Assembly (NCBI GenBank): GCA_023138875.1 | Contig: JAGLOO010000009.1 | Span: forward strand, 1-64,000 | Source: Bacteroidales bacterium | GTDB taxonomy: Bacteria > Bacteroidota > Bacteroidia > Bacteroidales > GCA-2748055 | Direction of reading: 5' to 3' | Length of the DNA stretch: 64,000 nucleotides | Shown: positions 7,135 through 16,044 of the stretch, one piece after another | Layout: every line of letters starts with the position of its first letter | Position numbering within the stretch: position 1 is the stretch's first letter | Notes under the pieces: generated by a model | Databases searched by the model: none | The model's input: the letters and a program-made list of their open reading frames with translations, nothing else | Told to the model about the DNA's origin: nothing | Translations under genes and position numbers: made by a program

Positions 7135-9177
7135 ATGAACGAACAGAAATATACATACAGGGTACAATGGCTTGTTCTTATTGGAGCAGTCTTGCTATTC
7201 CTGTTGCTGTTCAGCGCCTGGATCAGTGAGGGATTGAATAAAGAGTGGCGAAAACAACAGAAGGCCTATGTAAAGCTTCTACGGGAACAGGCAGATTTGG
7301 ATGGAATCTCGGGGGGTGGAGACTTTGAGAGGGGAATCTTCCAGGTAGAACTTCCACGCTTTAACAGGGCTGACCGATGCATATCCTGTCACCACGGACT
7401 TGAGGATCCACGCATGGTTGATGTACCACAACCCCATACCATGCATCCCGGCACATTTCTGGAAGACCATCCGGTACAACAATACGGTTGCACCATCTGT
7501 CACGGTGGCCAGGGAGGGGCCCTTACGCAGAATGATGCTTTTGGCCGACTTCCGGATACCCACTGGCCATACCCGCTCCTGGAACAACCCTATATCCAGG
7601 CTTCTTGCGGGAAGTGCCATCTTGCCATCTTTAATGGCGCTGGATCTGTAAACCATGAAGAAATGAGCGGAATGGAGGTATTCCAAAGGGGGAAAAATAT
7701 CTTCTCCCTGGAGGGATGCCTGGGCTGTCACAAGGCCAGGGGTGTGGGAGGAATTGTTGCCCCGGACCTTACCCAGCAGGGAGAAAAAACAAAACATGAA
7801 TACAGCTTCCAGAACATCATGGGAGAGCAAACCATTTCCAACTGGTTAAAGGAGCATTTTAAGGACCCTGAAATGGTATCACCGGGTTCCCAGATGCTCA
7901 GTATCAACCTGGAAGAAACAGAGATGGAAGCCCTTGCTGTTTTTGTAATGGGACTTTCAAAACCCGATATTCCATTAGATTATTTCACCATGGCCACCCT
8001 GACTGAGTTCAAGGGGATCAGGGATCCCCTGGAAGGAAAATCCGGATATGACTACCTCTGTTCGGCCTGTCATGGCAAGGAGGGTGAAGGTAAAGATTTC
8101 AATGATTATACTACTGGTGTTCCAGCCATTGGCAATACAGATTTCCTGAGAGTTGCTTCCCGGGAGTTCATCAGGTTCACCCTTGAAAAGGGCAGAAGCC
8201 TGCGGCAGATGGGTAGCTGGTCTTTCGATGTCTCCGGCCTTCGGGAGAATGAACTTGATGAAATTAGCACCTATTTAAAAATTAGCGAGGGCAAAATGAT
8301 CGAAGATATATCAGGTAAGTACCCTGGTATTGGAACCAGGGGCCAGCAAATGTTTACCAGTTATTGCACGGCATGCCATGGAGAGGAAGGGAAAGGTGGT
8401 GTTGCTGTGGCCCTGAATCAGCTGGGGTTCCTGGAAAGAGCAACAGATGATTTTATCCTGGAAACCCTGCTTCGTGGCAGGAGTAATACAGCCATGCCGG
8501 GTTGGTCACACCTGGATAATGCAGCCCTGGCGGACCTGCTGTCATATCTCCGGTCGTGGAATGGTGCGATGCCCATCAGCCCGGAAATGGTAATACCACC
8601 AGCAGATGTGGAAGACGGGGGACTGAAGTACCATTTTCTGTGTTCGCGCTGTCATGGTGAATTTGGAGAGGGGGAGACCGGTCCGGCTATCATCAATCGT
8701 GATTTCCTGGATGCGGCTGACAACAGGTATCTCTATGAGACCATTGCCAGGGGCCGTATGAATACAGCCATGTTCGGATGGTCGGCCGATGTGTACAACC
8801 AGGAAAAGCTGGAACTCGGGGATATCAGCAACATCATAACATTCATGAGAAGTGCGGCAGGTGGTCCGCTTACCTATATTTTCCCGGGAAGTAATCCGGG
8901 CAGCAGGGTAGACGGGGCAAAGATTTTTAAAACACGTTGTATTGAGTGCCATGGAATATCGGGCGAAGGAACAAAAGGTCCGGCCATCAACAACCAGGAG
9001 GTCCTGAGTGCGGCGTCCAATGGGTACATCATGGCCACCATTACCCTGGGCAGGGGTGGAACCGCCATGCCGTCGTGGGGTTATGGACAAGGTGACTATC
9101 CAGCGCTGTCGGGAACAGAGCGTCAGGACCTGGTTGCATTCATTCGGTCGTGGCAACGCATCAGGATCAAGTATTAG
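7135..9177 (+). CDS. Membrane-anchored octaheme c-type cytochrome of the bc-type operon
   Basis: I start this 680-residue protein at the ATG at 7135; a TTG sits one codon earlier. A transmembrane helix at ~11-30 anchors it with the bulk in the periplasm. Eight CxxCH motifs begin at about 82, 119, 158, 195, 309, 411, 503 and 602. The first three form a compact N-terminal multiheme part. The remaining five each sit in a class-I cytochrome c domain, the last four being clear repeats with CHGxxGEG, GPAI and a TAMPGW-like distal segment bearing the Met ligand. Its position, 9 bp after cytochrome b, suggests it replaces cytochrome c1 as electron acceptor from the Rieske protein. Terminal acceptor unknown. 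The repeated domains probably arose by tandem duplication. Confidence 0.9.
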   Translation: MNEQKYTYRVQWLVLIGAVLLFLLLFSAWISEGLNKEWRKQQKAYVKLLREQADLDGISGGGDFERGIFQVELPRFNRADRCISCHHGLEDPRMVDVPQPHTMHPGTFLEDHPVQQYGCTICHGGQGGALTQNDAFGRLPDTHWPYPLLEQPYIQASCGKCHLAIFNGAGSVNHEEMSGMEVFQRGKNIFSLEGCLGCHKARGVGGIVAPDLTQQGEKTKHEYSFQNIMGEQTISNWLKEHFKDPEMVSPGSQMLSINLEETEMEALAVFVMGLSKPDIPLDYFTMATLTEFKGIRDPLEGKSGYDYLCSACHGKEGEGKDFNDYTTGVPAIGNTDFLRVASREFIRFTLEKGRSLRQMGSWSFDVSGLRENELDEISTYLKISEGKMIEDISGKYPGIGTRGQQMFTSYCTACHGEEGKGGVAVALNQLGFLERATDDFILETLLRGRSNTAMPGWSHLDNAALADLLSYLRSWNGAMPISPEMVIPPADVEDGGLKYHFLCSRCHGEFGEGETGPAIINRDFLDAADNRYLYETIARGRMNTAMFGWSADVYNQEKLELGDISNIITFMRSAAGGPLTYIFPGSNPGSRVDGAKIFKTRCIECHGISGEGTKGPAINNQEVLSAASNGYIMATITLGRGGTAMPSWGYGQGDYPALSGTERQDLVAFIRSWQRIRIKY

Positions 9178-9295
9178 GGCAACATATGTACATATAACAC
9201 TATTTCATAAAGGAAATGACAGGATATATCAAATGAAAGGTAACCATTTCTAATATTTGACGTATTTTGTGTTAACCTAATGACCCTGGCAACAT

Positions 9296-9559
9296 ATGAA
9301 TTATAAAGTCTTTGTTCTCTATTCACACACGAATGACAGGCTATTTGTGGGATACACTACCAGCCTTACCGATTATATGATTACCATGAATGTGATGGAA
9401 TCAGATAATCCGTTATATGAGTTCAGACCATGGACCCTGATCCATATGGAGTTATTTGTGGCGGAAGATGAAGCCATGGTCAGGGAAGGATTCCTGAAAC
9501 AGGAGATAGGCCAGGCTTATATCCGTCGCGAGATCCTGCCCATGTTTGATTTCCAGTAA
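9296..9559 (+). CDS. Degenerate GIY-YIG-domain protein
   Basis: An 87-residue protein with the overall shape of stand-alone GIY-YIG domains: YKVFVLYSHTNDRLFVGYTT matches the first two strands, with VLY in place of GIY and FVG in place of YIG. The family then has a catalytic Arg in a helix (ERRLxxHN-like); here the equivalent reads LTDYMITMN and the Arg is gone. The later Glu in the AxxRE-like helix (AMVREGFLK) remains. GIY-YIG enzymes cleave DNA, but loss of the Arg suggests this copy is inactive or binds nucleic acid only. It stands alone between the cytochrome operon and the M23/dxr operon. Fold assignment is moderate; activity is unlikely. Confidence 0.7.
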   Translation: MNYKVFVLYSHTNDRLFVGYTTSLTDYMITMNVMESDNPLYEFRPWTLIHMELFVAEDEAMVREGFLKQEIGQAYIRREILPMFDFQ

Positions 9560-9575
9560 TGGTTCTATATCTTTG
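9545..9575 (+). promoter_or_regulatory. Promoter of the M23-dxr-rseP operon (TTTG-N19-TATCTTTG)
   Basis: TTTG (9545-9548), 19 nt and TATCTTTG (9568-9575) match the Bacteroidota consensus exactly. It overlaps the end of the GIY-YIG gene. Transcription would start near 9581, ~18 nt before the ATG at 9599. Confidence 0.82.
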
Positions 9576-9598
9576 TGCCGTTATGGTAATCTGTTCCA

Positions 9599-10471
9599 AT
9601 GAGTATTAAGCCAGAGAAAAAGCGAAGAAAGTTATTTCATAAGCTGATCCATAAATACCGGATGGTCCTTTTGAATGAGGACACATTCGAAGAGGTTGGC
9701 TATCTGAGGCTTACCCGATTGAACCTGATCGCCGCAGTGGGAGTTGTTTTGATCTTTCTTGTGGCCATTGTCTATGTCCTGATTGCCTATACCTCCATTC
9801 GCGAATTTATTCCGGGATATCCCGATGCGGCCATGCGGCAGAACATACGTCAGAATGCAATGAAACTGGACTCTCTGGAATATGAACAGGCCATCCGGGA
9901 CCAGTATTTTGATAACCTGAAACGCATCATCACCGGGGAGATGCCAGAGAATTACATGAATGATACCACCGGGTTGGTCAACCAACAGGAGATAACCTTC
10001 CTGCGGTCGACCAACGATTCGTTGCTGAGACAACAGGTGGAAGAAGAGGAACAGTTCAGGCTGAGCGTTCTTGACGGAGATCAGGTGAACAGGCACCTGT
10101 ATGAAATGCATTTTTTCACCCCGGTCAACGGGATCATTACCCGGTCGTTTAATCCCATGGAAGGCCATTATGGGATCGACCTTGTAGCGGCACCCAACGA
10201 GGTCGTTAAAGCTGCGCTGGACGGAACGGTAACCATATCCACATGGACCCTTGAAACGGGTTGGGTTATACAGATCCAGCATGATTTTGAACTTATGTCG
10301 GTTTACAAGCACAATGCCACTCTGTTTAAATCAGTTGGGCAGAAAGTTGCTGCCGGAGATGCCATAGCCATCGTAGGTAATTCCGGAGAACTCACCACCG
10401 GGCCCCATCTTCATTTTGAGTTGTGGCACGACCGTGCCCCGCTAAATCCGGTAGAATATATCGTATTTTAA
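9599..10471 (+). CDS. M23-family metallopeptidase (LytM), membrane-anchored
   Basis: A 290-residue protein with a basic cytoplasmic N-terminus, one transmembrane helix at ~44-64 and a periplasmic region ending in an M23 domain. The zinc motifs are present as HYGIDL (HxxxD) and GPHLHFELW (HxH); the C-terminus DRAPLNPVEYI is the usual end of the fold. Such proteins cut peptidoglycan cross-links or activate amidases during division and growth. A helical segment lies between the helix and the peptidase domain. It begins the operon with dxr (3-bp gap) and rseP. Active-site residues are intact, so it is probably a real endopeptidase. Confidence 0.92.
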   Translation: MSIKPEKKRRKLFHKLIHKYRMVLLNEDTFEEVGYLRLTRLNLIAAVGVVLIFLVAIVYVLIAYTSIREFIPGYPDAAMRQNIRQNAMKLDSLEYEQAIRDQYFDNLKRIITGEMPENYMNDTTGLVNQQEITFLRSTNDSLLRQQVEEEEQFRLSVLDGDQVNRHLYEMHFFTPVNGIITRSFNPMEGHYGIDLVAAPNEVVKAALDGTVTISTWTLETGWVIQIQHDFELMSVYKHNATLFKSVGQKVAAGDAIAIVGNSGELTTGPHLHFELWHDRAPLNPVEYIVF

Positions 10472-10474
10472 CGC

Positions 10475-11623
10475 ATGCAAAAAAAAATCGCTATACTTGG
10501 CTCAACTGGATCTATTGGAACCCAGGCCCTGGAGGTTATTTTCAGTTACCCTGAAGCATTTGCAGTTGAAATCCTCACCGCCAGGAACAATGCCGATCTT
10601 CTGATCGAACAGAGTATTCTTCATGTGCCCAATGCAGTGGTTATTGGGAACGAAAATCATTACCAAAAGGTGAAGGAAGCCCTCAGGCATCACCCAATAA
10701 AGGTCTATTGTGGAGATGAATCGGTGGCACAGGTGGTTGGATCCGAATCGGTGGATATGGTGCTTACAGCCATGGTGGGATTCAGTGGATTGAGACCAAC
10801 CCTGGAAGCCATCAAGGCAGGAAAAGATATTGCACTGGCTAATAAGGAAACCCTGGTGGTTGCTGGTGAACTGATCATGGAGGAAGCCAGGAAGAAACAG
10901 GTAAATATTATCCCTGTGGATTCTGAGCATTCAGCCATTTTTCAATCCCTTGCCGGGGAGCGACAGAATGAAATTGAAAAGTTGATCCTGACTGCTTCGG
11001 GGGGTCCTTTCAGGGGTAGGAACTTGGAAAACCTGCTAAAGGTTACACCGGAAGAGGCACTCTGTCATCCAAATTGGTGCATGGGTCCGAAAATTACCAT
11101 TGATTCGGCTACACTGATGAATAAAGGACTGGAAGTGATTGAGGCCAGGTGGCTGTTCGGTGTCACCCCTGAACAAATAGAAGTGGTGGTGCATCCACAG
11201 TCCATCATCCATTCTTTGGTCCAGTTCGTAGATGGTTCCATCAAGGCACAGATGGGACTGCCGGATATGCGACTGCCCATTCAATATGCCTTTTCATTCC
11301 CGGAACGGCTCCCTTCCGATTATGACAGGTTCAGTTTTAAAGATTTTCCGGAATTGACCTTTGAGCAGCCGGATACAAAAATTTTTCGTAATCTTGCAAT
11401 TTCTTATGAATCGCTGAGGAAAGGGGGGAACTGGCCATGCATTCTGAATGCAGCCAACGAGGTCGCAGTTGAGGCCTTCCTGGAGAATAAGATTGGATTC
11501 CTTGATATACCCGATGTTATTGAAAACACCTTGGGTAAGTCAACCTTTATTAAGGCTCCTTTGTTGGATGATTATTTTGAAACGGACCTGCTGGCCAGGC
11601 AGATCGCAAAAGAACTAATTTAG
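10475..11623 (+). CDS. dxr: 1-deoxy-D-xylulose 5-phosphate reductoisomerase
   Basis: Converts DXP to MEP with NADPH, the first committed step of the non-mevalonate isoprenoid pathway, in the cytosol. The 382-residue length is typical. The NADPH-binding start KKIAILGSTGSIGTQALEVI is diagnostic. ANKETLVVAGE, PVDSEHSAIFQ, TASGGPF, HPNWCMGPKITIDSATLMNKG (quoted in part of the region 1040-1130 of the gene) and EVVVHPQSIIHS are the conserved substrate and metal loops. It follows the M23 gene by 3 bp and is 6 bp before rseP, an arrangement common in bacteria where dxr and rseP travel together. Confidence 0.97.
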   Translation: MQKKIAILGSTGSIGTQALEVIFSYPEAFAVEILTARNNADLLIEQSILHVPNAVVIGNENHYQKVKEALRHHPIKVYCGDESVAQVVGSESVDMVLTAMVGFSGLRPTLEAIKAGKDIALANKETLVVAGELIMEEARKKQVNIIPVDSEHSAIFQSLAGERQNEIEKLILTASGGPFRGRNLENLLKVTPEEALCHPNWCMGPKITIDSATLMNKGLEVIEARWLFGVTPEQIEVVVHPQSIIHSLVQFVDGSIKAQMGLPDMRLPIQYAFSFPERLPSDYDRFSFKDFPELTFEQPDTKIFRNLAISYESLRKGGNWPCILNAANEVAVEAFLENKIGFLDIPDVIENTLGKSTFIKAPLLDDYFETDLLARQIAKELI

Positions 11624-11629
11624 GTAGTA

Positions 11630-12949
11630 ATGGATGTAATAGTTAGAATAGCGCAATTTCTCTTAAGTCTATCGATCCTGATCGTCATGCACGAGTTGGG
11701 ACACTTTACCCTTGCCAGGGTATTTAAAGTGCGGGTAGAAAAATTCTATCTTTTTTTTGATGCCGGGTTCTCCCTGTTTAAGAAGAAGATCGGGGATACG
11801 GTATATGGGATCGGGTGGCTTCCCCTGGGTGGTTATGTGAAGATCAGCGGTATGATCGATGAATCCATGGACCGGGAGCAGATGAAAAAACCACCCCAGC
11901 CCTATGAATTCAGGTCGAAGAGAGCGTGGCAACGATTGCTGATCATGCTCGGGGGTGTAATTGTAAACTTCCTGCTTGCCCTGCTCATCTACATACTGGT
12001 GTTTTTCAGATGGGGCGAATCCTATGTCCCGGCTAACCGCCTGGTATACGGTTACATGTTCGACAGTACATTCGTGGACATGGGATTGAGGAACGGGGAT
12101 AAGATCCTTGCCCTTGATGGCGTGGAGGTGGAAAAGTGGAGATCGATCCACCACGATATTGTGGTCAATGAAACAGAGGTGATCAAGGTTGAGCGGGGAG
12201 GAAAACTAATAGATATTCACGTTCCTGATGATATGACTTCCCGGTTGCTAAAGGCCGAATTCCCGATCTATCCGAGGTTACCGTTTGAGATAATTGGTGT
12301 ACGGGAAGATGGAGGAGCCCGGAAAGCTGGAATAGAGGTCGGGGACCAGATCATTGCCATCAACGGTGAACCTGTTTACTTTTTTGATCAATTCAAGGAA
12401 AAGCTAAGTGGAGCTTATAATACAGAGTTTGATGTTATTGCGGTGAGAGGATCCGATACCATGCAGATGGTGATAAAAACAGATGAAGCAGCGCTGTTTG
12501 GCATCGAAAACAAGAGATTGTATGATTATTTTGAACCAGTTGTGGTGAAGTATACGTTCTTGCAGTCAATCCCGGCTGGAATAAATAGGGGGGTGGACAT
12601 TACAAAAAGCTACCTCAAACAGCTTAAGATGCTCTTCAAACCAAAAACAAAAGCATATGAGGAGCTTGGCGGCTTTATTAAGATCGGCAGTATATTTTCG
12701 CCCACATGGGACTGGCAGAGTTTCTGGAATATGACAGCGTTCCTTTCCATCATACTTGCCATCATGAACATCCTTCCCATACCTGCGCTGGATGGCGGAC
12801 ATGTGTTGTTTCTGTTGTTTGAGATCATTACAGGCAAGAAACCTGGCGATAAGTTTCTTGAGTATGCGCAAATTGTTGGAATGGTCCTGTTGCTAAGCCT
12901 TCTGCTCTATGCCAATTTGAACGACATCATTGGATTATTTAATAAATAG
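11630..12949 (+). CDS. rseP: RseP-type site-2 metalloprotease (M50)
   Basis: A 439-residue intramembrane zinc protease that cuts anti-sigma factors and residual signal peptides within the membrane. HELGH (21-25) in the first helix supplies the zinc ligands and catalytic Glu, and NILPIPALDGGH near residue 380 supplies the third ligand. Two PDZ-like regions lie between (~115-180 and ~205-275; GVREDGGARKAGIEVGDQII is the second). Helices follow at ~110 and at the C-terminus. Last gene of the M23-dxr-rseP operon. No anti-sigma factor gene is visible nearby, so the substrate is not identifiable. Confidence 0.95.
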   Translation: MDVIVRIAQFLLSLSILIVMHELGHFTLARVFKVRVEKFYLFFDAGFSLFKKKIGDTVYGIGWLPLGGYVKISGMIDESMDREQMKKPPQPYEFRSKRAWQRLLIMLGGVIVNFLLALLIYILVFFRWGESYVPANRLVYGYMFDSTFVDMGLRNGDKILALDGVEVEKWRSIHHDIVVNETEVIKVERGGKLIDIHVPDDMTSRLLKAEFPIYPRLPFEIIGVREDGGARKAGIEVGDQIIAINGEPVYFFDQFKEKLSGAYNTEFDVIAVRGSDTMQMVIKTDEAALFGIENKRLYDYFEPVVVKYTFLQSIPAGINRGVDITKSYLKQLKMLFKPKTKAYEELGGFIKIGSIFSPTWDWQSFWNMTAFLSIILAIMNILPIPALDGGHVLFLLFEIITGKKPGDKFLEYAQIVGMVLLLSLLLYANLNDIIGLFNK

Positions 12950-12963
12950 ACCAATTATTTAGC

Positions 12964-12971
12964 TATTTTTG
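12964..12971 (+). promoter_or_regulatory. Candidate -7 element upstream of tatA
   Basis: TATTTTTG fits TANNTTTG and lies 26 nt before the tatA ATG. The best -33 match is TTTA 22 nt upstream, slightly beyond the usual spacing. Confidence 0.45.
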
Positions 12972-12997
12972 TATCAGAAACCTTTTAATCAATAGAA

Positions 12998-13213
12998 ATG
13001 GAAGCTTTTATAACCCTTGCAATAGGAGTTTGGCAGATAGTTGTTGTTGTTTTGCTTGTTTTGCTGCTCTTTGGTGGGCGTAAGATCCCTGAACTGATGC
13101 GCGGTATTGGACAGGGAATGAAGGAATTTAAAAAAGCAACAGCTGAAGATGTGGATGATGAAGTGGTAGACGACACGGAAGAACCGAAAAAAGTTAAGGA
13201 TGGTAAGGAGTAA
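12998..13213 (+). CDS. tatA: Sec-independent translocase subunit TatA/TatE family
   Basis: A 71-residue protein with one N-terminal transmembrane helix (~6-24), the FGGRKIPELMRGIGQGMKEF hinge and amphipathic helix, and an acidic tail. This is the TatA signature; TatA oligomers form the pore that carries folded twin-arginine proteins across the inner membrane. The Rieske protein in this window, with RRHFIKK, is an obvious client. No tatC is present here. The DUF4837 gene starts inside its last codons (14-bp overlap), implying translational coupling. Confidence 0.93.
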   Translation: MEAFITLAIGVWQIVVVVLLVLLLFGGRKIPELMRGIGQGMKEFKKATAEDVDDEVVDDTEEPKKVKDGKE

Positions 13214-14240
13214 AATCCGAAAGATCATTAAGGCCTGTCTGCTGTGGTGGACAGGTTTTTTTGTCATGGTTGGTTTTGTCCTGATCACATCATCGTGTGA
13301 TACAACAAGCAACCAGGGGGGAGCAAGAGGGAGGATCATGCCAAACATTTCCGGTGCAGCCGGAGAGGTACTGGTGGTCATGGATAATTTCAACTGGGAG
13401 AACTCAGCCGGGAATTTACTGCAGGATATTTTGAAGGAGGAGTACCCGGGACTTCCTCAATCTGAACCGCTTTTTGATGTGATCCATATTACTGCGGCAT
13501 CGTTTGATAATGTTTACCAGTTTCATCGCTCCATCGTATTAACAACCATTCAATCCGGGTCGGAACCAAGGATCCGCTTCAGGGAAAACGTATGGGCAAA
13601 ACCCCAGATCCTTGTTCAACTGGAAGCACCAACAGGAGCCGAACTGAAACAGTTGATCAGCGATAATGAACAGCGGATACAGAGTTTCCTGGTACAATAT
13701 GACCGGAACAGGTTGATGGATACCTACAAAGACTCGAAAGACCTTGCAATTCAAAAAGAAATTACCGATCACCATCAGATAAGACTGGCCATTCCGAGGG
13801 GTTACAATCTGGATTTCAGCAAGGATGAATATACCTCAATATCCATTGAAGCACCTGATCTTTCACAGGTGATACAGGTGTATGATTATCCTGCAGCAGG
13901 ACCCAAAGACCTGAATACGTTACAACTCATTGAGCAGAGAAACAGAATTACTAAATCTTACACTCAGGGCCCCAGGGAAGATTCTTATATGACCATCTCC
14001 TCCATGTTTGAACCAATTGCTTTTGATTTGAAGAACAACAATATGGACGTGGTTGAACTCAGGGGATTGTGGGAGTTGGAGAACGGATTTATGGGAGGCC
14101 CTTTTATCAGTCATTCTGTTTTTGATGCAAAGCGGAACCGGATTGTAACGGTGGATGGTTATATCTATCATCCCAATCTGAAGAAGAGGACAAAACTAAA
14201 ACAGCTGGAAGCCATTATTTATTCCATGGAGATCATTTAG
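13200..14240 (+). CDS. DUF4837-family lipoprotein
   Basis: A 346-residue protein of a family found mainly in Bacteroidota and of unknown function. The N-terminus is basic, then hydrophobic, and ends in ITSSC, a lipobox with the modified Cys at about 33, so it should be lipid-anchored. The body is alpha/beta with GAAGEVLVVMDNFNWE near the start and FEPIAFDLKNNNMDVVELRGLWE near the end, both recurring in the family. The start overlaps tatA by 14 bp. The gene ends convergently with the hybrid kinase, sharing 8 bp at 14233-14240. No enzymatic motif is visible. Confidence 0.82.
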   Translation: MVRSKIRKIIKACLLWWTGFFVMVGFVLITSSCDTTSNQGGARGRIMPNISGAAGEVLVVMDNFNWENSAGNLLQDILKEEYPGLPQSEPLFDVIHITAASFDNVYQFHRSIVLTTIQSGSEPRIRFRENVWAKPQILVQLEAPTGAELKQLISDNEQRIQSFLVQYDRNRLMDTYKDSKDLAIQKEITDHHQIRLAIPRGYNLDFSKDEYTSISIEAPDLSQVIQVYDYPAAGPKDLNTLQLIEQRNRITKSYTQGPREDSYMTISSMFEPIAFDLKNNNMDVVELRGLWELENGFMGGPFISHSVFDAKRNRIVTVDGYIYHPNLKKRTKLKQLEAIIYSMEII

Positions 14241-15807
14241 AGCTGGCCAGGTGTTTCTTCAGATTGGCCATGAGCATGTCCCTTGTAAATGGTTTCATGA
14301 TGTAGTCGGTAAAACACCCTGCAAAGAGTCCGTCCTGTATCTCTCCTTCAAAAGTAAAGGCCGTCTGGGCAATAACAGGAACCTCTTTGCGTATGAGCCT
14401 TATTTTTGTAGTGGCTTCATAACCATCCAGGCCAGGCATCAGAATATCCATAAGGACCAGGTCAATCTCAGGATGTTTTTCAAAAATTTCAACTGCTTCA
14501 AGCCCATCTCGGGCCCGAAGTATATTCATTTTTGTAGGCGCGAGCAATTCTTTGATATAGAGATAATTTGACTCAATGTCTTCAGCCACCAATAATTCAA
14601 AGGAGGACCAATCTTCGTATTCCTTTTTGGATTTGGGTCTGGCAGCAATAATCTGCTGGGTTTTTGAGTAAGTGATAGGCAGGGTAAAATAGAACTTACT
14701 TCCATGGCCCAGTGCGGTCTCTACCCAGATATCGCCGCCCATGAGTTTCACCAGGTCATGCGCAATGGCCAGGCCAAGTCCTGCGCCCCGCAATAAAGTT
14801 TCGTTTTTGTCAACCAGCTTTACAAACCTGTCAAATATGATTTTTGTTTTATCTTTCGAAATACCACCACCGGTATCTTTCACATAAAACAGCAATGTAT
14901 CATAGCCACCGTCGGACTCCTCTTCAAGGTAGGCATACCCCAGGGTAATTCGGCCGCTGCTTGTAAATTTCACTGCGTTTTCCAACAGATTATTCAGTAC
15001 TTCTAAGATACGTATGCGGTCAGCCTGCACCACGAAATCTTCTTCATTCCTTCCGGGTTCAAAGATCAGTTCTATACTTTCCTTACCTGCATCAACAAGG
15101 ATTTGCTGGTATTTTTCCTGGAGTTCTTCCAGCCTCCTGTTAACGAAAAATTGTCGCCTGTTGATTTTGATCTGTCCCAGGTCAATCCTTGAAATTGAAA
15201 TGGTTTTTTCTATCAACTGTAACAGGTCGGTACTGCCATTGATGATCTGCGTCAAGTATAGAATCTTTTTCTCTTCGGTGAGTTCATCCATCTGCAGCAA
15301 TGAGGCAAATCCAACAATGGCATTCATGGGTGTCCTTATTTCGTGCGAAAGGTTGCCCAGAAATGCAGTTTTGAGTCTGTCGGATGCTTCGGCTTTTGAT
15401 CTGGCACTTTTCAGTATGCTCTCGTTCTCTTTTTGCTCCGTTATATCGATAAGCGAAAGGATTATCAACCTGGAGTCTTTCAGGAATACACCCCACAGGT
15501 AAGCTGTCTTCAAACTGCCATGCCTGTCCAGGAACCTGCATTCATATTTAGCAGGAAGACCGATGCCGTCTGCTTTAAGCATGCGGAGCAGGTTTTTCAG
15601 GATAGCTCTGTCTTCGGAAAGCACCATTTCGATCCACTTACGCTGCCCTTCCAGTTCATGACGGCCATAACCTGTAATCTTCTCCAACTCACTGTTGACC
15701 ATTTTAATGGTGGTGCTTTTATCAACCACCATCATTGCTGCCGGGGAATTTTCAAAGATTGACTGGAGTATGTTCAATTCATTGATCAATGCTGTCCTGT
15801 CTTCCAT
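14233..15807 (-). CDS. Hybrid sensor histidine kinase (PAS-HisKA-HATPase-REC)
   Basis: A 524-residue cytosolic protein without transmembrane helices. Domain order: PAS sensor (~8-125), HisKA with phospho-acceptor His155 in SHEIRTPMNA, HATPase with LNNLLENAVKFT, DTGGGIS and GAGLGLAIAH, and a C-terminal receiver with phospho-acceptor Asp454 in LMDILMPGLDG. It would sense an intracellular signal through PAS and relay phosphate from His to Asp. No response regulator with an output domain or Hpt gene is adjacent, so the partner is unknown. The ligand cannot be read from the sequence. Confidence 0.93.
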   Translation of the reverse strand: MEDRTALINELNILQSIFENSPAAMMVVDKSTTIKMVNSELEKITGYGRHELEGQRKWIEMVLSEDRAILKNLLRMLKADGIGLPAKYECRFLDRHGSLKTAYLWGVFLKDSRLIILSLIDITEQKENESILKSARSKAEASDRLKTAFLGNLSHEIRTPMNAIVGFASLLQMDELTEEKKILYLTQIINGSTDLLQLIEKTISISRIDLGQIKINRRQFFVNRRLEELQEKYQQILVDAGKESIELIFEPGRNEEDFVVQADRIRILEVLNNLLENAVKFTSSGRITLGYAYLEEESDGGYDTLLFYVKDTGGGISKDKTKIIFDRFVKLVDKNETLLRGAGLGLAIAHDLVKLMGGDIWVETALGHGSKFYFTLPITYSKTQQIIAARPKSKKEYEDWSSFELLVAEDIESNYLYIKELLAPTKMNILRARDGLEAVEIFEKHPEIDLVLMDILMPGLDGYEATTKIRLIRKEVPVIAQTAFTFEGEIQDGLFAGCFTDYIMKPFTRDMLMANLKKHLASSK

Positions 15808-15852
15808 GAGGATAAGGAGTTATTTCTTATAGAAGAGATTGGGTTTTTCAAA

Positions 15853-16044
15853 TTAGAACAATGTGGGATAATCTTCATCAAATCGTTTCAGGATCTCCGT
15901 CAGGATGGCTTCTCTCATAAATTTGGACTTGTTTCTGATCTTATATTTTTCACAATAGTGATTAATGGCCTCCTGTTCACGGTTGTTGAATAGCAACGAG
16001 GCCCTGTTGGTCCTTCTCAGCTTTTCGTCTTTTTTTTGCTCCAC
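15853..16044 (-). CDS. Small ribbon-helix-helix-like protein
   Basis: A 63-residue basic protein starting at GTG (16044). RTNRASLLFNNREQEAINHY followed by KYKIRNKSKFMREAILTEIL has the strand-helix-helix pattern of RHH (Arc/MetJ-type) DNA-binding proteins; NKSKFMREAI is a typical second helix. It could be a small regulator. It lies 45 bp before the hybrid kinase on the same strand. No toxin partner is seen, so an antitoxin role is not supported. The assignment rests on pattern only. Confidence 0.6.
   Translation of the reverse strand: MEQKKDEKLRRTNRASLLFNNREQEAINHYCEKYKIRNKSKFMREAILTEILKRFDEDYPTLF

Noticed and set aside
9632-10312. 226-codon open frame on the minus strand
   Set aside because: Antisense to the M23 peptidase gene, which has full zinc motifs.
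15853-16044. Antitoxin of a toxin-antitoxin pair
   Set aside because: The RHH-like protein has no adjacent small toxin gene; the downstream gene is a hybrid kinase.
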